A stretch of 64,000 bases of DNA from assembly GCA_963701955.1 (NCBI GenBank), contig OY969694.1:1426001-1490000 (forward strand), given 5' to 3'. Of this stretch, positions 62,422 to 64,000 are shown in pieces (the stretch's first letter is position 1; each line of letters begins with the position of its first letter). The position numbers were made by a program, and so were the translations under genes. The notes below the pieces were generated by a model that searched no databases, was not told where the DNA came from, and saw only the letters and a list, made by a program, of their open reading frames with translations. This DNA is from Bog-473 sp963701955. Its GTDB lineage: Bacteria; Actinomycetota; Acidimicrobiia; Acidimicrobiales; RAAP-2.

Positions 62422-63704
62422 GACGCCACCTGGGCCGGCCCGGGCTGTCGCAGCCGCGACGGCCCGTTCCAGTGCGCACACGGTGTGCCCCCGCTGTGCT
62501 GCACGACGTCGGCGGCGAACACCGCGAGCGCACTGCGTACCAGGGAGACCGCTCCGTCGGGGTGACGACACGCCCCCCGCCCGTCGACCTCACCCAAGCG
62601 CCGCTCGAGGCGGGGAAGCAGGGTCACCTCCGCGTCACCGCGGGCAAGGCGGGCGAGGTCGCCCGCAATGGCCGGCAGACCGTAGACGCAGGGACCGCAC
62701 TGTCCGGCACTCTGCGATGCGAGGTAGTAGGCGAGTCGTGCGGTCTCCATGAGGCCGCAGGCGTCGGGTCCGAGCACCCAGATGACTCCGACGCCGGCGC
62801 TGGCTCCGACGGCGCGCAGCGAGATCGACGCATAGGGCGTCGTGAAGTGGTCGGGGCCGACCCAGGCTCCGCCGTAACCCCCCACGAGGAGCGCGCGAGG
62901 GGGACCGATGGGCGTGGCCCGACGCACGATGTCGTCCAACGGGGTCCCCCGATCGGTCTCCACCACGCCGGGCTGCTCGACCGCGCCCGAGATCGTGACG
63001 AGCGTGGTCCCGGGCTCTTCGACGAGGCCGCGGGCCCGGAACGCCTCGGGACCCGTCCGGGCGATCATGGCCACATGGGCGAGCGTCTCGGTGTTGTGCA
63101 CCAGCGCGGCCTGTCGGCCGATGCGCAGGGGGATCCCCTTGTCGGGCCGGAAGGATGGAAGCGACCGGTTCGTCCGTATCCAGGCGACGAGGGCCGACTC
63201 CTCGCCGGCGACGAAGCGGTCCGGAGGCCGGACCAGCTGCTCGGTGGCAGGGGCGCACCGGGCCACGACCCGCTCGGCCATGGCCCGTGAAACGGCGGAC
63301 GCCACGTGCTCGCGCCCCTCGGGAACACACACGGTGACCCGGTGGGCGCCGGCAGCCACGGCGAGCAGCTGTGCCCCGTCGAGCACGAGGTGCGGCGACC
63401 GCAGCAACAACAGCTTGTCCTTGTCGCTGGCCGGCTCGCCCTCCATGGCGTTGACCACCACGGTCCCACCCGGGCCGGCGGCAGCGGTGCTCGAGAGCTT
63501 GATGGCGGCAGGGAACCCGGCCCCGCCCCGACCGGTGAGACCCGAGGCTTCGAGCGCCGAGAGGAACGACGCCCGCCAGGAACGGTCGTCGGGAGCGGGC
63601 AACGGCGCCGGTCCGAGCGCGGCCACGTGCGCGGCCAGGTCGGTCGGATGGCCGAGGAGCCGGTACCGGTCTGTGCTGCGCACGGCTTCGCGAACATCAG
63701 ACAT
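62418..63704 (-). CDS. NuoF-like NADH/FMN, 4Fe-4S flavoprotein
   Basis: 428 residues. SGLTGRGGAGFPAAIKLSST is the FMN/NADH Rossmann-like loop of complex I subunit NuoF, NAMEGEPASDKDKLLLLRSP replaces the N-x-D-E-x-E-P-G-T-x-K-D motif, VTISGAVEQPGVVETDRGTP belongs to the SLBB region and QSAGQCGPCVYGLPAIAGDL with GACRHPDGAV gives the four Cys for a 4Fe-4S cluster. It is not next to other complex I genes, so it is a stand-alone relative that may pass electrons between NAD(P)H, the ferredoxin encoded downstream and the membrane protein upstream. The ATG at 63704 overlaps the upstream stop by eight bases. Confidence 0.88.
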   Translation of the reverse strand: MSDVREAVRSTDRYRLLGHPTDLAAHVAALGPAPLPAPDDRSWRASFLSALEASGLTGRGGAGFPAAIKLSSTAAAGPGGTVVVNAMEGEPASDKDKLLLLRSPHLVLDGAQLLAVAAGAHRVTVCVPEGREHVASAVSRAMAERVVARCAPATEQLVRPPDRFVAGEESALVAWIRTNRSLPSFRPDKGIPLRIGRQAALVHNTETLAHVAMIARTGPEAFRARGLVEEPGTTLVTISGAVEQPGVVETDRGTPLDDIVRRATPIGPPRALLVGGYGGAWVGPDHFTTPYASISLRAVGASAGVGVIWVLGPDACGLMETARLAYYLASQSAGQCGPCVYGLPAIAGDLARLARGDAEVTLLPRLERRLGEVDGRGACRHPDGAVSLVRSALAVFAADVVQHSGGTPCAHWNGPSRLRQPGPAQVAS

Positions 63705-64000
63705 GGCGGGAACCTCCCCGGGTGCGCCCCGAGAGCGCCAGGTGCTTCGGCGGCGGCACGGAGCCGGCGGCGTGGGTGGTGCGGATCGCCGACTGGTGGG
63801 TGGCCACCCGAACCCGCCAGGCCAGCGCGAGGCCGACCGCGACGATGCAGACGGCGAAGAGTGCGATGACCCAGGGCCTGCGCGAGTCGGTCCCCATGCC
63901 GAAGGTGTGGGCCACCGCGACCGGCCAGCTGAGGTAGGCCAGCCAGTGGATGGCGCGCCACGCGCCCGCCGGGATGCGCCCCCGGACCAGGCTGGAGACG
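63697..64000 (-). CDS. Ferric-reductase-like transmembrane protein, C-terminal part (partial)
   Basis: The last 101 codons of a gene that continues beyond the window. WRAIHWLAYLSWPVAVAHTF GMG contains two His in a membrane helix at the spacing of heme-binding helices in ferric reductase-like (cytochrome b) proteins, followed by a second helix (PWVIALFAVCIVAVGLALAW) and a short basic tail. Overlap with the NuoF-like start by eight bases means cotranslation. The membrane part would move electrons across the membrane, with the flavoprotein and ferredoxin as partners. Confidence 0.75.
   Translation of the reverse strand, partial: VSSLVRGRIPAGAWRAIHWLAYLSWPVAVAHTFGMGTDSRRPWVIALFAVCIVAVGLALAWRVRVATHQSAIRTTHAAGSVPPPKHLALSGRTRGGSRHV

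Overview
The window comes from a high-G+C actinobacterium. Two tiny ribosomal protein genes (bS22 and bL37) that are typical of Actinobacteria are present, GTG starts are common, and many genes have a TANNNT hexamer only 6-10 bases before the start codon, as expected of leaderless actinobacterial transcripts. The gene order from about 19.6 to 42 kb (ppx, DUF501, divIC, eno, mazG, mfd, pth, rplY, prs, glmU, then ispE, rsmA, a cell-wall protein, tatD, metG) parallels the Mycobacterium tuberculosis Rv1007c-Rv1026 neighbourhood. The composition and gene set suggest the class Acidimicrobiia, but this is inference. No plasmid, phage, IS or CRISPR signals were seen.

Layout. 0-3.9 kb: tail of an NlpC/P60 protein, an acyltransferase, an epimerase, and a convergent GNAT plus class-V aminotransferase pair. 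3.9-19.6 kb: a surface-glycan island, visibly richer in A+T than its flanks, with tandem-domain GT2 glycosyltransferases, GT4-like enzymes, a sugar-nucleotide epimerase, a PIG-V-like mannosyltransferase, a DUF2142-like membrane protein and the remains of a repeat protein. 19.6-42.8 kb: core genes for polyphosphate metabolism, division, glycolysis, repair, translation, PRPP, UDP-sugar and isoprenoid synthesis, interrupted by a hydrolase, tRNA-Gln and a two-component system. 42.8-51.5 kb: bL37, a phosphodiesterase, SCO1 and a secreted-repeat lipoprotein, YchF, a PfkB kinase and an M1 aminopeptidase. 51.5-54.9 kb: a GT4, methyltransferase and alpha/alpha-toroid operon. 54.9-58.4 kb: an NRAMP-like transporter joined to a soluble MgtE-like magnesium-sensor protein, with a structured leader. 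58.4-64 kb: NifU-like, FAH, HdeD and C69 proteins, a ribbon-helix-helix-like gene with a strong promoter, and a redox operon (ferric-reductase-like membrane protein, NuoF-like flavoprotein, 3Fe-4S ferredoxin).

A striking feature is the number of single-base frame breaks. They occur in the glycan island and also in genes that should be under strong selection (rplY, divIC, mazG, ppx, the histidine kinase). In nearly every case the missing C-terminal part continues in another frame within a few codons. This pattern fits residual indel errors of a long-read assembly better than gene decay, so genes described as frameshifted are probably intact in the organism.

The candidates most worth following are the MgtE-sensor/NRAMP pair, the toroid/methyltransferase/GT4 operon, the NuoF/ferredoxin/membrane-reductase operon, the palindromic divergent promoter at 48.1 kb, and the GlmU that lacks the end of its acetyltransferase domain.
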